Below the pieces are notes generated by a model. It saw nothing but the letters and a program-made list of their open reading frames with translations. It made no database searches and was not told where the DNA came from. A program made the position numbers and the translations under genes. From Armatimonas rosea (lineage in GTDB: Bacteria > Armatimonadota > Armatimonadia > Armatimonadales > Armatimonadaceae), in NCBI RefSeq assembly GCF_014202505.1, contig NZ_JACHGW010000002.1, positions 1,364,001 to 1,428,000 of the forward strand: a stretch of DNA of 64,000 nt, read 5' to 3'. Shown here piece by piece: positions 44,141 to 52,980 of the stretch (the stretch's first letter is position 1; every line of letters begins with the position of its first letter).

Positions 44141-44216
44141 CCCCCTAACCCCCGTGCAACGGGGGGAATAGTAGGAATGTTCTGATCAGTCCCCCCGCCA
44201 GGCGGGGGTTAGGGGG
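44141..44216. repeat. Inverted-repeat intergenic element, family 1 copy B
   Basis: Outer arms CCCCCTAACCCCCG (44141-44154) and CGGGGGTTAGGGGG (44203-44216) are perfect over 14 bp; inner arms CGGGGGG (44160-44166) and CCCCCCG (44191-44197) are perfect over 7 bp. Same design and almost the same size as 2963-3041, including an AGGAAT in the centre. It lies inside an apparent operon, between the cytochrome-type gene and the DUF1501 gene. Confidence 0.82.
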
Positions 44217-44220
44217 GACA

Positions 44221-46212
44221 TTAGTGGTTCACCTGGAACTCGGCACTGGTGAGCAGGGCCCACAAGAGATTCTGGACACCGCGCTCCGCCGAGGGCGTGG
44301 TGGTAAGCAGGGCCTTGCACTGCACCAGCTCGGTCGGGTCCGGGAGGCGGGCGAAGGCGAGCTGGAAGGCGGCGCGAACCCGGGCCTCGGGGGTGGGAAG
44401 CGCCGCGAGGGCCGCGGTGGCGTTGCCGGGGGCGGGCTTGAGCAGTCTATCGACCAGCGGCGAGTTGGTCAGAAAGAGCGCTTGCTGCAGTGATGGATTA
44501 TAGGTGTCGGGCATGAGCTCGGGGAAGGCGGTGATAAAGCCGCTCTCTAGCTTCTCGGTCTCGGGGCTATCGGGCTTGGTTCCCGTGGCCACTTGGAGCG
44601 AGTGCAGGAGCTGCTCGGCGGAGAGGGGGCGCTCTAGGGCACGCGCAAACGACTCCGGTCGGGGTGGGGTCTTGCCCGCAACCTTGGTGTCGAGCTGGTA
44701 GGCACGGGTCAGGACAATGGTCGTGACAAGCCGCTTGATGTCGTAGCCGCTGCGCTCGAAGTCCTTGGCGAGCCAGTCGAGGAGCTCGGGGTGGCTGGCG
44801 CGGTGCTTGGAGTCGATTTGATCGACCGGCTGGACAAAGCCGCGGCCCATGAGCTTGGCCCATATCCGATTGACAAAGGCGCGTGCCAGCAGGGGATTGT
44901 CGTGGGTCACCGCCTCGGCGAGGGCCTCACGACGGGAGAACTTGGGCACTGCGGCGCGCCCCGGCGTGGGCGGAACGACGTAGAGCTCGGGCCTATCGAC
45001 CTCTTTTTCATCGGTGGCGGGCACCCGCTCCGCGACAGACTTGCCATTCAGAAAGACCAGCGCCGCGGGCTGGGACTCTTTCTTGAGGTTGGCGAAGTTG
45101 ATAAAGCCGCCAATCGCGCTCTCCGCGACCGCCTGGCCCATGCCGGTGTCAACATTCTTCCCGCGGTTGAAGGCCGCTACCAGGCCCCAGTAGTGCCGCT
45201 GCTCGATCTCCCAGGCCAGCGGGTGGTTGTGGCACTGGGCACACCCGATCTTCACCCCAAAGGCCACGGGGGCAACTGCCTCCGCGATCGACTGGAAGTT
45301 GTTGTTGCGGGCCGCCAAAAACCAGGTCGCGCCTCGGGCTGGTCCGTCGCTGGGACGCGCGATCAGGAGCTCACGCACCACCTGATCCCAAGGGCGGTTC
45401 CGCCGAAAGGTATCTTCCAGGTAGGTGTTCCACGCCCCGTTCTTACCCAAGCGGCGGCCCATCAGGAGCGTGTCAAAGACCTCGCGGAAGTGGCGCACGT
45501 AGTCGTCGGAGGCCAGGAGCTTGCTCACCAGCTGTGCGCGCTTGTCGCCGTGGTAGTCGCCCAGAAACTGCTTGAGCTCCGTGTCGCTGGGGATACGCCC
45601 CGCCAGATCCAGATAGACACGCCGGGCGAAAGCGGTATCGCTGGTAGGGCGGGCAGGCGTGATACGATCCGCTTTCCAGCTCGCCTGCAAGTACCAGTCG
45701 ATGGTCGCGCTGGGGCTCTGGCCCGGTGGCGGAGTCCCCACCGACGGTAGCGAGCGCTGGTAGCTCTCCAGGTAGGCGGGCACCCAGGTGTTGTTCTTCG
45801 TGGTCGCCGCCGGGGTGGGGGGCAGGAGCGTGATCCAGGTCTTGAGGATCGTGATGGCATCGGCGCTGAGCTGCTTCTTCGGGTCGGGCGGCATGTGCGG
45901 CCCCGGCTGGGGCAGGACATACTGGACCAGGCGGCTCTGGTCGGGCTTTCCGGGAATCACGGCGGGGCCTTGGTCGCCGCCGCGCAGGATGGTCTGGAGC
46001 GAGCGCAGGTCCAGGCCGCCTTGCTGACGCACACCCGCGTGGCACTTGAGGCAAGACCTATCCAGCAGCGGCTCGACCTGGCGGTACCAGTACTCCTCCG
46101 GGTTCTTGGTCGGCTCCTGGCTCCGCGCAGGCGCAAGGCAGGACAGGAGCCCCAGAAGGCACAGAACAGCACGTCCGAGCGAGAGAGGAGAGAGAGTTGC
46201 CACGCTTCCCAT
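44221..46212 (-). CDS. PSCyt1 / DUF1549 / DUF1553 protein (cytochrome-type, exported)
   Basis: 663 residues. Signal peptide MGSVATLSPLSLGRAVLCLLGLLSCLAPARS; haem-c motif CLKCH at residues 54-58 (planctomycete cytochrome C domain 1); DUF1549 region with FARRVYLDLAGRIPSDTELKQFL and a second CAQCH near residue 322; DUF1553 in the second half (FSRREALAEAVTHDNPLLARAFVNRIWAKLMGRGFV). Start at ATG 46212, where the signal peptide begins, 14 bases after the peptidase stop. Exported c-type cytochrome partner of DUF1501; electron-transfer role inferred. Confidence 0.92.
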   Translation of the reverse strand: MGSVATLSPLSLGRAVLCLLGLLSCLAPARSQEPTKNPEEYWYRQVEPLLDRSCLKCHAGVRQQGGLDLRSLQTILRGGDQGPAVIPGKPDQSRLVQYVLPQPGPHMPPDPKKQLSADAITILKTWITLLPPTPAATTKNNTWVPAYLESYQRSLPSVGTPPPGQSPSATIDWYLQASWKADRITPARPTSDTAFARRVYLDLAGRIPSDTELKQFLGDYHGDKRAQLVSKLLASDDYVRHFREVFDTLLMGRRLGKNGAWNTYLEDTFRRNRPWDQVVRELLIARPSDGPARGATWFLAARNNNFQSIAEAVAPVAFGVKIGCAQCHNHPLAWEIEQRHYWGLVAAFNRGKNVDTGMGQAVAESAIGGFINFANLKKESQPAALVFLNGKSVAERVPATDEKEVDRPELYVVPPTPGRAAVPKFSRREALAEAVTHDNPLLARAFVNRIWAKLMGRGFVQPVDQIDSKHRASHPELLDWLAKDFERSGYDIKRLVTTIVLTRAYQLDTKVAGKTPPRPESFARALERPLSAEQLLHSLQVATGTKPDSPETEKLESGFITAFPELMPDTYNPSLQQALFLTNSPLVDRLLKPAPGNATAALAALPTPEARVRAAFQLAFARLPDPTELVQCKALLTTTPSAERGVQNLLWALLTSAEFQVNH

Positions 46213-46226
46213 ATTAGCACACTGCC

Positions 46227-48050
46227 TCAGCAATTGGAGCGAAGAAACGCCAGAATATGCTCGGTAAAGCCAATCGACTGCTCGGTATTGCCCACACCGT
46301 GCCCGGCATCGAACCAGAGCACCTCGATCTGCTTGCCGAGCTCCTTGAGCTGCGCCTCGTAGACCTCCATCTGCCGACGGGGACAGCGGGTGTCGTTGAG
46401 GCCCTGAACCACCAGAACCGGGGCCTGGATCGCCGCGGCGTAGGTGTGCGGCGAGCTGCGCTCCCAGAGCGCTGGGTTCTGGTCGGGGGTGCTTTGGAAG
46501 CTGGCACGCATGATCCCTTGGAGCAAGGGCGACGAGTCTTCGTAGGTGAGGGCGTTGTTGGCGATGGCGACATGGGCCACGCCCGCTGCCCAGAGCTCGG
46601 GGCACTTTCCGAGAGCAAGCAGGGTCAGGTAGCCCCCGTAGGAGCCGCCCGTGATGACGACACGCTTCGGGTCGGCGATCCCCTCGCTAACCACAAAGGC
46701 GTGCGCGGCGATTATATCCTCCAGCTCCCAGTGCCCGACATCGCCCCAGATCTTCTGCAAGAACTCCCGCCCAAACGTCGTCGAGCCGCGGTAGTTGACC
46801 GAGAGAAAGGCGTAGCCGTTTTCCAGATAGGGAGCGCCCATGCCAAAGCTCTGGTTGGTGACTCCGTGTGGCCCGCCATGTACCTCGATCACGGTCGGAA
46901 ATGGCCCCGCGCCCTCAGGGGTCGCCAGCCAGGCCTGCACGGGCACGCCATCCGACGACGGAAAGGTCACCGAGCGTACGGTTGTCCCTTGCGGTGCCTC
47001 GCCGCCCGAGAGGAGCACTCTCCCTGCACCGCTCGCCGAGAACGCCAGGAGCTGACGCGGCTGCTGTGCGCTGGAAAAGAGAACGCTCGCCACACCGTCG
47101 TTGCTCAGAGTCGCCCCCAGCCCTCCAAAGTACGTGATGGTCCCCGACGGGTGCTCCAGCCGTGTGAGCTTTCCTGCCTTCCAAACCCAGAGCTCGTGCG
47201 CGGCGTCCACGCTCCGGCACAGCAGGATACTCTTGGCGTCCGGCGACCAGCAGAGCGGCACGACCTCACCGGGAAGCTGTCCCTCGCCCAAGAGAAGCTC
47301 GGACTCGCCCAGGGCGACGTCCCAGAGCAGCGGGCGCTTCACCCCGGAGTCATCGCTGGTGCAGAGCAAGCGGTAGTCGCCGGGGATCGGGGAGAACGCC
47401 GTGGTCTCCAGGCTGGTCGGCCCCCAGCCCTTCCAGCGCGCGAGCTCCTCGCCCTGCGTGTCGAGTACGAGCAGGTCATACTGTTGCTTGCCGGTGCGCT
47501 CGTTGGTGCAGACCACACAGACCGCGCCATCCGCCGAGAGAATCGGGCCACGCAGGAGCGGCTTGCCTTCGTGTAAGATCTTCGGCGCACCCAGCGCTCC
47601 GTCCTTCGCAATCTCAACGGTGCACAGGTGGTAGCCGTCGCCGTCGACAAAGATAAACGCAATGCGGTTGCCCGAGGCGCTCATCGAGACAATCGGTAGC
47701 GGAAACGGGGTCAGCGACGAGGAGTACGGGGCAAAGTCGGGCGTGAGGCTCTCTAGCTCCCCGGTGCCATCGTAGCGGGCGCGGACATAGTGCCCCTTCT
47801 CGTTGCCCTTGGTGTCCTTGAAGAAGTAGAACCACTCGCCATCGGGGGAGAGCAATCCAAAGCCGCTTCCCACGCCCTCCGGCAACAAACGCCGCGTCTC
47901 CCCGGTCTGCGGGTTCCATGCCAGCGCTCCCCGCTGGCTATGAAACGCCACCCCACGCTCCGGCCGCTTCGCCGCGAGCTGCGGCCACGTCACCGACCCG
48001 GTGCGGGCGATCTGCTTCCAATTCTCCGTGGTTGTGCTTGCTGTGCTCAT
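46227..48050 (-). CDS. S9 family peptidase (prolyl oligopeptidase-like)
   Basis: 607 residues. The N-terminal half is a beta-propeller-like region and the C-terminal half an alpha/beta hydrolase: VIEVHGGPHG, nucleophile Ser in ITGGSYGGYLTLLAL, Asp in GLNDTRCPRRQME and His in FDAGHGVG. No signal peptide, so cytosolic dipeptidyl/oligopeptidase or acylaminoacyl-peptidase type. First gene of the operon continuing to 41722. Start ATG 48050 has TATAAT six bases upstream. Confidence 0.92.
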   Translation of the reverse strand: MSTASTTTENWKQIARTGSVTWPQLAAKRPERGVAFHSQRGALAWNPQTGETRRLLPEGVGSGFGLLSPDGEWFYFFKDTKGNEKGHYVRARYDGTGELESLTPDFAPYSSSLTPFPLPIVSMSASGNRIAFIFVDGDGYHLCTVEIAKDGALGAPKILHEGKPLLRGPILSADGAVCVVCTNERTGKQQYDLLVLDTQGEELARWKGWGPTSLETTAFSPIPGDYRLLCTSDDSGVKRPLLWDVALGESELLLGEGQLPGEVVPLCWSPDAKSILLCRSVDAAHELWVWKAGKLTRLEHPSGTITYFGGLGATLSNDGVASVLFSSAQQPRQLLAFSASGAGRVLLSGGEAPQGTTVRSVTFPSSDGVPVQAWLATPEGAGPFPTVIEVHGGPHGVTNQSFGMGAPYLENGYAFLSVNYRGSTTFGREFLQKIWGDVGHWELEDIIAAHAFVVSEGIADPKRVVITGGSYGGYLTLLALGKCPELWAAGVAHVAIANNALTYEDSSPLLQGIMRASFQSTPDQNPALWERSSPHTYAAAIQAPVLVVQGLNDTRCPRRQMEVYEAQLKELGKQIEVLWFDAGHGVGNTEQSIGFTEHILAFLRSNC

Positions 48051-48056
48051 GGGGGG

Positions 48057-48062
48057 ATTATA
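48057..48062 (-). promoter_or_regulatory. Consensus -10 box, leaderless start of the peptidase operon
   Basis: On the minus strand TATAAT (48062-48057), then CCCCCC, then ATG 48050. No purine-rich ribosome site is possible in the six C bases. Confidence 0.68.
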
Positions 48063-48168
48063 CCTGGGGCGTTTATGCGCCCGAACCCAAAACGCCCGTC
48101 CAACCAAAACAAAACGCCCCACCAACCGCGAGGGCCAGTGGGGCGCAAAAAACGGAGCGAGGCGACGG

Positions 48169-49263
48169 TTAGATCGCGACTTCCTTGCCCTGCTCGGCAG
48201 AGGCGTAGATGCCGCTGAGCATCTTCTGCACCATCACACCGTGCTCGACCGGGCACTCGTTCTCGCGGCCGTCGCGGACCACCTCGATGAAGTGCTGGAT
48301 CTTGTACTGCCACATGTCCCACTTGGGGTAGAACGCGGGGGTGGCGTTGATCATGTAGCCTTCCCAGTCCGTGTAGGTCTCCGACGTGCTCCAGATGACG
48401 CCGCCCTTCTCGCCCATGATCTGAATGTCAAAAACATCCTCCTTGATATGGTTGCAGAAGCTCGACTCCAGAGTCAGGATCGTCCCATTGTCGAAGCGGA
48501 TCATACCGGCGGCCAGGTCCTCGACCGTGTAGGTCTCGTGGTCCCAGCCCGGCCACTGGCTCTTTACCTCGCTGGGCTTGTTGCCCATCCAGGTCCAGGT
48601 GTTGCCGGTCGCGGTGATCGGGGTGGGGTTGCCGATCAGGCTGTGCGCGGTATCGAGGATATGTACCCCGATATCGATCATCGGGCCACCGCCCTGCAGC
48701 TCCTTGCGGCCAAAGACACCCCAGTTCGGGATACCACGGCGGCGCAGGGCCTGGGCGCGGACATACATGATCTTGCCCAGGGCGCCGCTCTCGATCAGAT
48801 CGCGGACATACTTGCTCTTGGGCTCGTAGCGGTGCTGGAAGCCCATGACAAACTTGACCCCATTGGCATGCACGGCATCGGCGATCGCCTGCGCCTCGGT
48901 CGGGTTCATCGCGATGGGCTTCTCGCAGAGGATGTCCTTGCCCGCATTGGCCGCCGCAATCGCCGCCTTGGCGTGCACCCCGTTGGGCGTACAGACGGAG
49001 ATCGCGTCGATATCGTCCCCGACCGTCTTGAGCATCTCGTTAAAATCGGTGAAGAGGTGGTCGGTGGCGACCCCATGCTTGTTGTGCATGACATCCAGTG
49101 CCACCTGGCGGATATCCGCCCCCGCGACAATCGAGACACCCGGAATCTTGGTCATGTAGCCGATGTGGGTCTGCGCGATCCCACCACAGCCAATAAAGCC
49201 GACACGGAGGGGCTTGGCCTCAACCGTGCCGCCCTCGGAGATTGTTGTGATTTCTGTATCCAT
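48169..49263 (-). CDS. Gfo/Idh/MocA family oxidoreductase
   Basis: 364 residues. Rossmann motif VGFIGCGGIAQTHIG near residue 21, family motif CEKPIA near 110, and GGGPMIDIGVHILDTAHSLIG in the C-terminal domain. The Gly-Gly-Gly-x-x-x-D-x-G-x-H block is the substrate/catalytic region (Asp and His). Ribosome site GGAAGG 8 bases before the ATG. Stands alone, not next to the first Gfo/Idh/MocA gene, so a different sugar or inositol-type substrate is likely. Confidence 0.93.
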   Translation of the reverse strand: MDTEITTISEGGTVEAKPLRVGFIGCGGIAQTHIGYMTKIPGVSIVAGADIRQVALDVMHNKHGVATDHLFTDFNEMLKTVGDDIDAISVCTPNGVHAKAAIAAANAGKDILCEKPIAMNPTEAQAIADAVHANGVKFVMGFQHRYEPKSKYVRDLIESGALGKIMYVRAQALRRRGIPNWGVFGRKELQGGGPMIDIGVHILDTAHSLIGNPTPITATGNTWTWMGNKPSEVKSQWPGWDHETYTVEDLAAGMIRFDNGTILTLESSFCNHIKEDVFDIQIMGEKGGVIWSTSETYTDWEGYMINATPAFYPKWDMWQYKIQHFIEVVRDGRENECPVEHGVMVQKMLSGIYASAEQGKEVAI

Positions 49264-49315
49264 AGAAAGAACCTTCCGGGTAAAACCTTACGCCAGAGCC
49301 ATGCCAGAATCCTGC

Positions 49316-49432
49316 CCGGGGATTGAAATCCCCGGTAGATTTTTTAAGAGCGTCCCGAGGACGCAGAAACTCCCTTGGTTTTCGCGTCCTCGGGACGCTC
49401 CCTGCCTTGTGCCGGGGATTTCCAATCCCCGG
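49316..49432. repeat. Nested inverted-repeat element
   Basis: Outer arms CCGGGGATTGAAATCCCCGG (49316-49335) and its inverted match (49412-49432, one extra C); each arm is itself a near-palindrome. Inner arms 49348-49364 and 49384-49400 form a perfect 17-bp repeat (GAGCGTCCCGAGGACGC) around an 19-base loop. Sits between the divergent Gfo/Idh/MocA and trmL genes. Confidence 0.82.
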
Positions 49433-49440
49433 CGACGCGG

Positions 49441-49446
49441 TAAAAT
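49441..49446 (+). promoter_or_regulatory. -10 box, leaderless start for trmL
   Basis: TAAAAT, then CCCCTC, then ATG 49453. It begins 8 bases after the right arm of the inverted-repeat element. Confidence 0.6.
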
Positions 49447-49452
49447 CCCCTC

Positions 49453-49980
49453 ATGATCTCCGTCATTCTCCACGAGCCCGACATGCCCCAGAACACCGGC
49501 AATATCGTCCGGCTCTGTGCCAACGCGGGTGCGGCGCTGCACCTGATCGAGCCGCTGGGCTTTGCCTGGGACGACAAGCGCCTGCGCCGGGCACACCTGG
49601 ATTATGAGGAGTTTGCTGAGGTCCAGCGTCACGCGGGCTGGGCAGCGTGCAAGGCGGCGCTGGCTGGGCAGCGTGTCTTTGCCATCGAGACCGGCGGAGC
49701 GGCCACTCCCTACGAGACGGAGTTTCAGCCCGGCGATGCGCTGCTCTTTGGCTCGGAGTCCCGCGGCCTCCCCGAGGAGATTCTCGCCGAGGTGACCGTG
49801 CTGACCCTGCCGATGATGCCCGGGAGCCGGAGCCTGAACCTCTCCAACGCGGTCGCTGTCACGGTCTACGAGGCGTGGCGGCAGCTGGGCTTTGCTGCCG
49901 CCACACCGCTTGGAACCCCGCCAAGGGAGCGCTCGTTTGCGTTCTTCAACGGGAATCCTGGGCAAGAGAGTCGCGGGTGA
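49453..49980 (+). CDS. trmL: tRNA (cytidine(34)-2'-O)-methyltransferase
   Basis: 175 residues; SPOUT-fold methyltransferase that modifies the wobble position of tRNA-Leu isoacceptors using SAM. Seen: [46 protein letters not shown] and [23 protein letters not shown], the three SPOUT motifs of the knot. Normal length for TrmL/CspR. Its stop directly abuts the stop of the convergent ankyrin gene. Confidence 0.95.
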   Translation: MISVILHEPDMPQNTGNIVRLCANAGAALHLIEPLGFAWDDKRLRRAHLDYEEFAEVQRHAGWAACKAALAGQRVFAIETGGAATPYETEFQPGDALLFGSESRGLPEEILAEVTVLTLPMMPGSRSLNLSNAVAVTVYEAWRQLGFAAATPLGTPPRERSFAFFNGNPGQESRG

Positions 49981-51846
49981 CTACCGCCGGGCAGTCTTGA
50001 CCTTCGGCGTGTCACTGACCTCCATCAGGGCGAGGGTTGCCCAGCCCGTCGCCGCAAACGAGACATACTGCGACTCCCCACCGGGGAAGCCACCGTCGAA
50101 GTAGTAGTTAAACGGCGCGACCGTCTTATTGACATACCAAGCCCCACTCTCGTCTTGGTGGCGCAGTAGGTAGTCCGTCGCCTTGCGCACCGCGGGATGG
50201 CTGAGCGGAGCTGCCCCGCCGACCCGCAGGCTGTAGAGCGCAAGCCCGGTGGTAAGAGGATCGCTCGGGGCACCCGGCTTCCCGCTCCAGCCACCATCGG
50301 CGTTCTGAAGCTTGGCGAGCTGGGCAACCTCGGTCTGGAGAACACGGGGCTCGGAGCCGGTCCAGCGCAGGCCAAGAAGGCGCGAGGAGCGATCTTCGAC
50401 GGTCTTGGTGGGAGCGCTGACAAACCACGCCCGCGCCTTTTTCACGGTCTCGTCCCCCTTGTCTTTCTCCAGGAAGCGGCGCATTCCCAGCACTTGAAGC
50501 GCCGTCATGGTCTGGAAGCTCTCCTGCATCGGGCCGCGGTGCAGGATGAAGCTCCAGTTGCCTGTACTTTGCTGTTGCCGACGGACATACTCGGCCATCC
50601 CGCTCAGGCCAGGGTTGGCAGGTACCTGGTTGGCATCCAGCGCCCAGAAGGTGTAGGAAGCAGCAATCGGGAACTCCTCCATCTCCGAGGTGGGGACGAT
50701 ATGAAACTTGCTGGGATCGGTTAGGGCGAGCTGCATCAGCGGAGCCCCCTGCTGCCCCACCTCACCGATGCGGTCTAGGTTGCCCTTGATGATGCCACGG
50801 TCGACCGCAAAGCCACGGAGTGCGGCATTGCCCAAGACCGCCAGGCCCAATCCTTGGTGGTGGCACGACGAGCACTCTGAGCGAGAGAGAAAACGGGTCA
50901 TGCCCGCCTCCATGGCCGTGAGACTCTTCTGGATCGCGGGGCGGGTTGCGGGTGTCGCGGCGAGCGGCTCCGGGCGCGCGCCTGCCGCCTTGAGCACCGC
51001 GGCCAGCGCGGTATGGCGGCGTGCCTGGGCCAGGCCGAGCGCGGTCTTGCCCGTGCTATCGCGGCCCGTGAGCCCCGCGCCTGCCTTGACAAGGCTCTGT
51101 GCAATCTTGGGATTTGCACTGTAGCGCGCCGCCAGATGGAGTGGGGTGGCTCCCGTTTTATCGAGCGCCTTGGCACTTGCCCCCGCCTTCAGGAGCACAT
51201 CGACCGTCTCCGGGAAGCCATTCATAGCGGCGTAGTGCAGCGCGGTTCGTCCATGGCTGTCGGTCTGCTCGGTCTTGGCTCCGGCGGCGAGGAGGAGCTT
51301 GACATTGGCGGTCTTGCCCAGGCGTGCCCCGTAGATCAGCGCCGTGGCACCGTCGATATCCTGCTGGGCAAGCTCCGCGGTGTCTTGGGGGAGCTTGGTG
51401 AGGACGGGCGGAGTGGAGTAGGCCGCGGCGAGCATCAGCGTGGTGGCCTTGTCCGGGCGCTTGGCCTCTTTGGAGATTCCCTGGCGGAGCAGGTCCAGAG
51501 CCATGCCCTCGTGCCCGCCGAGGATCGCATTGACGAGAGCAGTGCCGTTGGCTCCGCCGCTGGTCGCGGCCCCTTGGCTGAGGAGGAGCTTGGCGACCTC
51601 CGGCTGGTTCATCACAGCCGCCCAGTCTAGGGGCTGGAACATAATCCAGTTGGGGCGGTTCACATCGGCCCCGTGCTCCAGGGCTGCTTTTGTGCCAGCC
51701 ACATCCCCGAGCCGGATGGCGCGAAAGAGCTCTGCGGTGAGCTGAACGGCCTTAATATCGGGCGGCGGCGGCTGTGCGGCGGCGGGATGCACGAGAGCGA
51801 GAGCGGCGAGGGTAGCGCCGAGGAGAGGGGAGTGTTTCATTGTCAT
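49981..51846 (-). CDS. Exported ankyrin / CxxCH / alpha-toroid fusion protein
   Basis: 621 residues. Signal peptide to about residue 24 (PAAAQ). Residues about 30-300 are ankyrin repeats (NRPNWIMFQPLDWAAVMNQPEVAKLLLSQGAA, SHGRTALHYAAMNGFPETVDVLLKAGA and others). Near residue 324, SECSSCHHQGLG has a CxxCH haem-c motif. The C-terminal 220 residues have alpha-barrel repeats of the prenyltransferase/squalene-cyclase type (LAKLQNADGGWSG, DYLLRHQDESGAWYV). Exported, so possibly an electron-linked or binding protein of the envelope. Two start codons, ATG 51846 and ATG 51840, are available. Confidence 0.83.
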   Translation of the reverse strand: MTMKHSPLLGATLAALALVHPAAAQPPPPDIKAVQLTAELFRAIRLGDVAGTKAALEHGADVNRPNWIMFQPLDWAAVMNQPEVAKLLLSQGAATSGGANGTALVNAILGGHEGMALDLLRQGISKEAKRPDKATTLMLAAAYSTPPVLTKLPQDTAELAQQDIDGATALIYGARLGKTANVKLLLAAGAKTEQTDSHGRTALHYAAMNGFPETVDVLLKAGASAKALDKTGATPLHLAARYSANPKIAQSLVKAGAGLTGRDSTGKTALGLAQARRHTALAAVLKAAGARPEPLAATPATRPAIQKSLTAMEAGMTRFLSRSECSSCHHQGLGLAVLGNAALRGFAVDRGIIKGNLDRIGEVGQQGAPLMQLALTDPSKFHIVPTSEMEEFPIAASYTFWALDANQVPANPGLSGMAEYVRRQQQSTGNWSFILHRGPMQESFQTMTALQVLGMRRFLEKDKGDETVKKARAWFVSAPTKTVEDRSSRLLGLRWTGSEPRVLQTEVAQLAKLQNADGGWSGKPGAPSDPLTTGLALYSLRVGGAAPLSHPAVRKATDYLLRHQDESGAWYVNKTVAPFNYYFDGGFPGGESQYVSFAATGWATLALMEVSDTPKVKTARR

Positions 51847-51948
51847 GGCTCCAATAGTCGGTTAAGATCGATTTTACGTCTCGAACCTTAATACCATTTT
51901 CCCCTAGGATCGCATAGGGAAACGTGTATAAAACTCCACATCCCTTCG

Positions 51949-52113
51949 GCATCCCTCCCCCGGCCCCTCCCTTCGCTCTGTTTCCCGCTTCGCGGGGACG
52001 AAGGGAGGGGAGACGAGGAACGAGTGGGGGTGGGTTTGGTAGATTCACCCCCTCCTTTCCCCCCAACGAAGTTGGGTTTCAGGGGAAGGGAGGGGGCCGG
52101 GGGGAGGGATGCC
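51949..52113. repeat. 165-bp G/C-skewed inverted-repeat element
   Basis: Left arm 51949-51974 (GGCATCCCTCCCCCGGCCCC...) and right arm 52085-52113 are near-perfect inverted repeats with a small insertion. The inside holds hairpins such as CCCCTCCCTTCG/CGAAGGGAGGGG and AACGAAGTT. It lies in the 280-bp space between the ankyrin fusion and the M55 peptidase; nothing else is seen there except a TAAAAT promoter near 51875 for the ankyrin gene. Confidence 0.78.
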
Positions 52114-52126
52114 GGGAGGCCGGTGC

Positions 52127-52945
52127 TTACTTCTCTGCCTGCGGCCAGATCTGGTCCCACGCCGCCATCCAGTTCTCGGCGCGGCTGTAGACCTTCATGC
52201 CGTCTACCTCAACCCCCTTGCGGTTGCGGAACTGCCCGACCCGCTCCACTGTCTCCACCTCGACGGTGATCGTCGTGGGGGAGCCGACCGCGTAGACGCG
52301 GCCTTTCTTGACCCGAGAGAGCGCCTCGCGGGCACCGTCCTCGATCATCTGGCGGGCGCGTACGGGAGGGATCTGGCGGGCGGAGTAGCGGGAGAGGCCG
52401 CGCTTCACCGCCACATAGACCGGGTCGTCGCCCAGGATCTCGCGCCCCTCACGGCAGGTGGCTTCATCGCCCGTCACCAGCGCGACCGGGCAGCCGAAGT
52501 GCCCACAGAGCGCCGCATTGATCCCCAGCTCCCCGACTAAATCCTCGTTGAACCACAGGTTGCGCCAGGTGACAGTCGAGATCGTGTGGCACATGACCCC
52601 ATCGGGGGTTCCGGCGCGCGCGTGCATCCCCACCATCAGCGCGGCATCGCAGCCCTGCTCCAGGAGCTCGGTGTAGCGGCTCCACGTGTGGTGCGCGACC
52701 CACTCACAGGCGGGGTGGAGCAGCTCGGGGACATAGGAGTTAAAGGTCCAGTCGCCGCCCGCACCGTGGCAGTCCACCGCGACAATCTCGGTCGCACCCG
52801 CAGCAACAGCCCCGCGCACCGCGGCATTGATCTCCTCGGTGTAGAGCCGTCGCCCCTCTTCGTACATCGGCGAGCCGCCCTCGACCTGCTTCCAGGTCAC
52901 GATCCCGCTGACACCTTCCATATCCGACATGATGAGAACACGCAT
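52127..52945 (-). CDS. M55 family D-aminopeptidase (DppA-like)
   Basis: 272 residues. All zinc-ligand sites of DppA are matched: D8 and E10 in MSDMEGVSG, H60 in VDCHGAGG, His near 108 in GMHARAG, and Glu in TGDEAT. Family members are decameric, cytosolic D-Ala-D-Ala or D-aminopeptidases. Strong ribosome site AGGAG 7 bases before the ATG. Lies 35 bases after the anti-sigma-like gene and behind a symporter gene; peptide recycling is a possible role. Confidence 0.9.
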   Translation of the reverse strand: MRVLIMSDMEGVSGIVTWKQVEGGSPMYEEGRRLYTEEINAAVRGAVAAGATEIVAVDCHGAGGDWTFNSYVPELLHPACEWVAHHTWSRYTELLEQGCDAALMVGMHARAGTPDGVMCHTISTVTWRNLWFNEDLVGELGINAALCGHFGCPVALVTGDEATCREGREILGDDPVYVAVKRGLSRYSARQIPPVRARQMIEDGAREALSRVKKGRVYAVGSPTTITVEVETVERVGQFRNRKGVEVDGMKVYSRAENWMAAWDQIWPQAEK

Positions 52946-52980
52946 AGATTTTCTCCTGATTCGCTTTGTATCCCAAGTGG

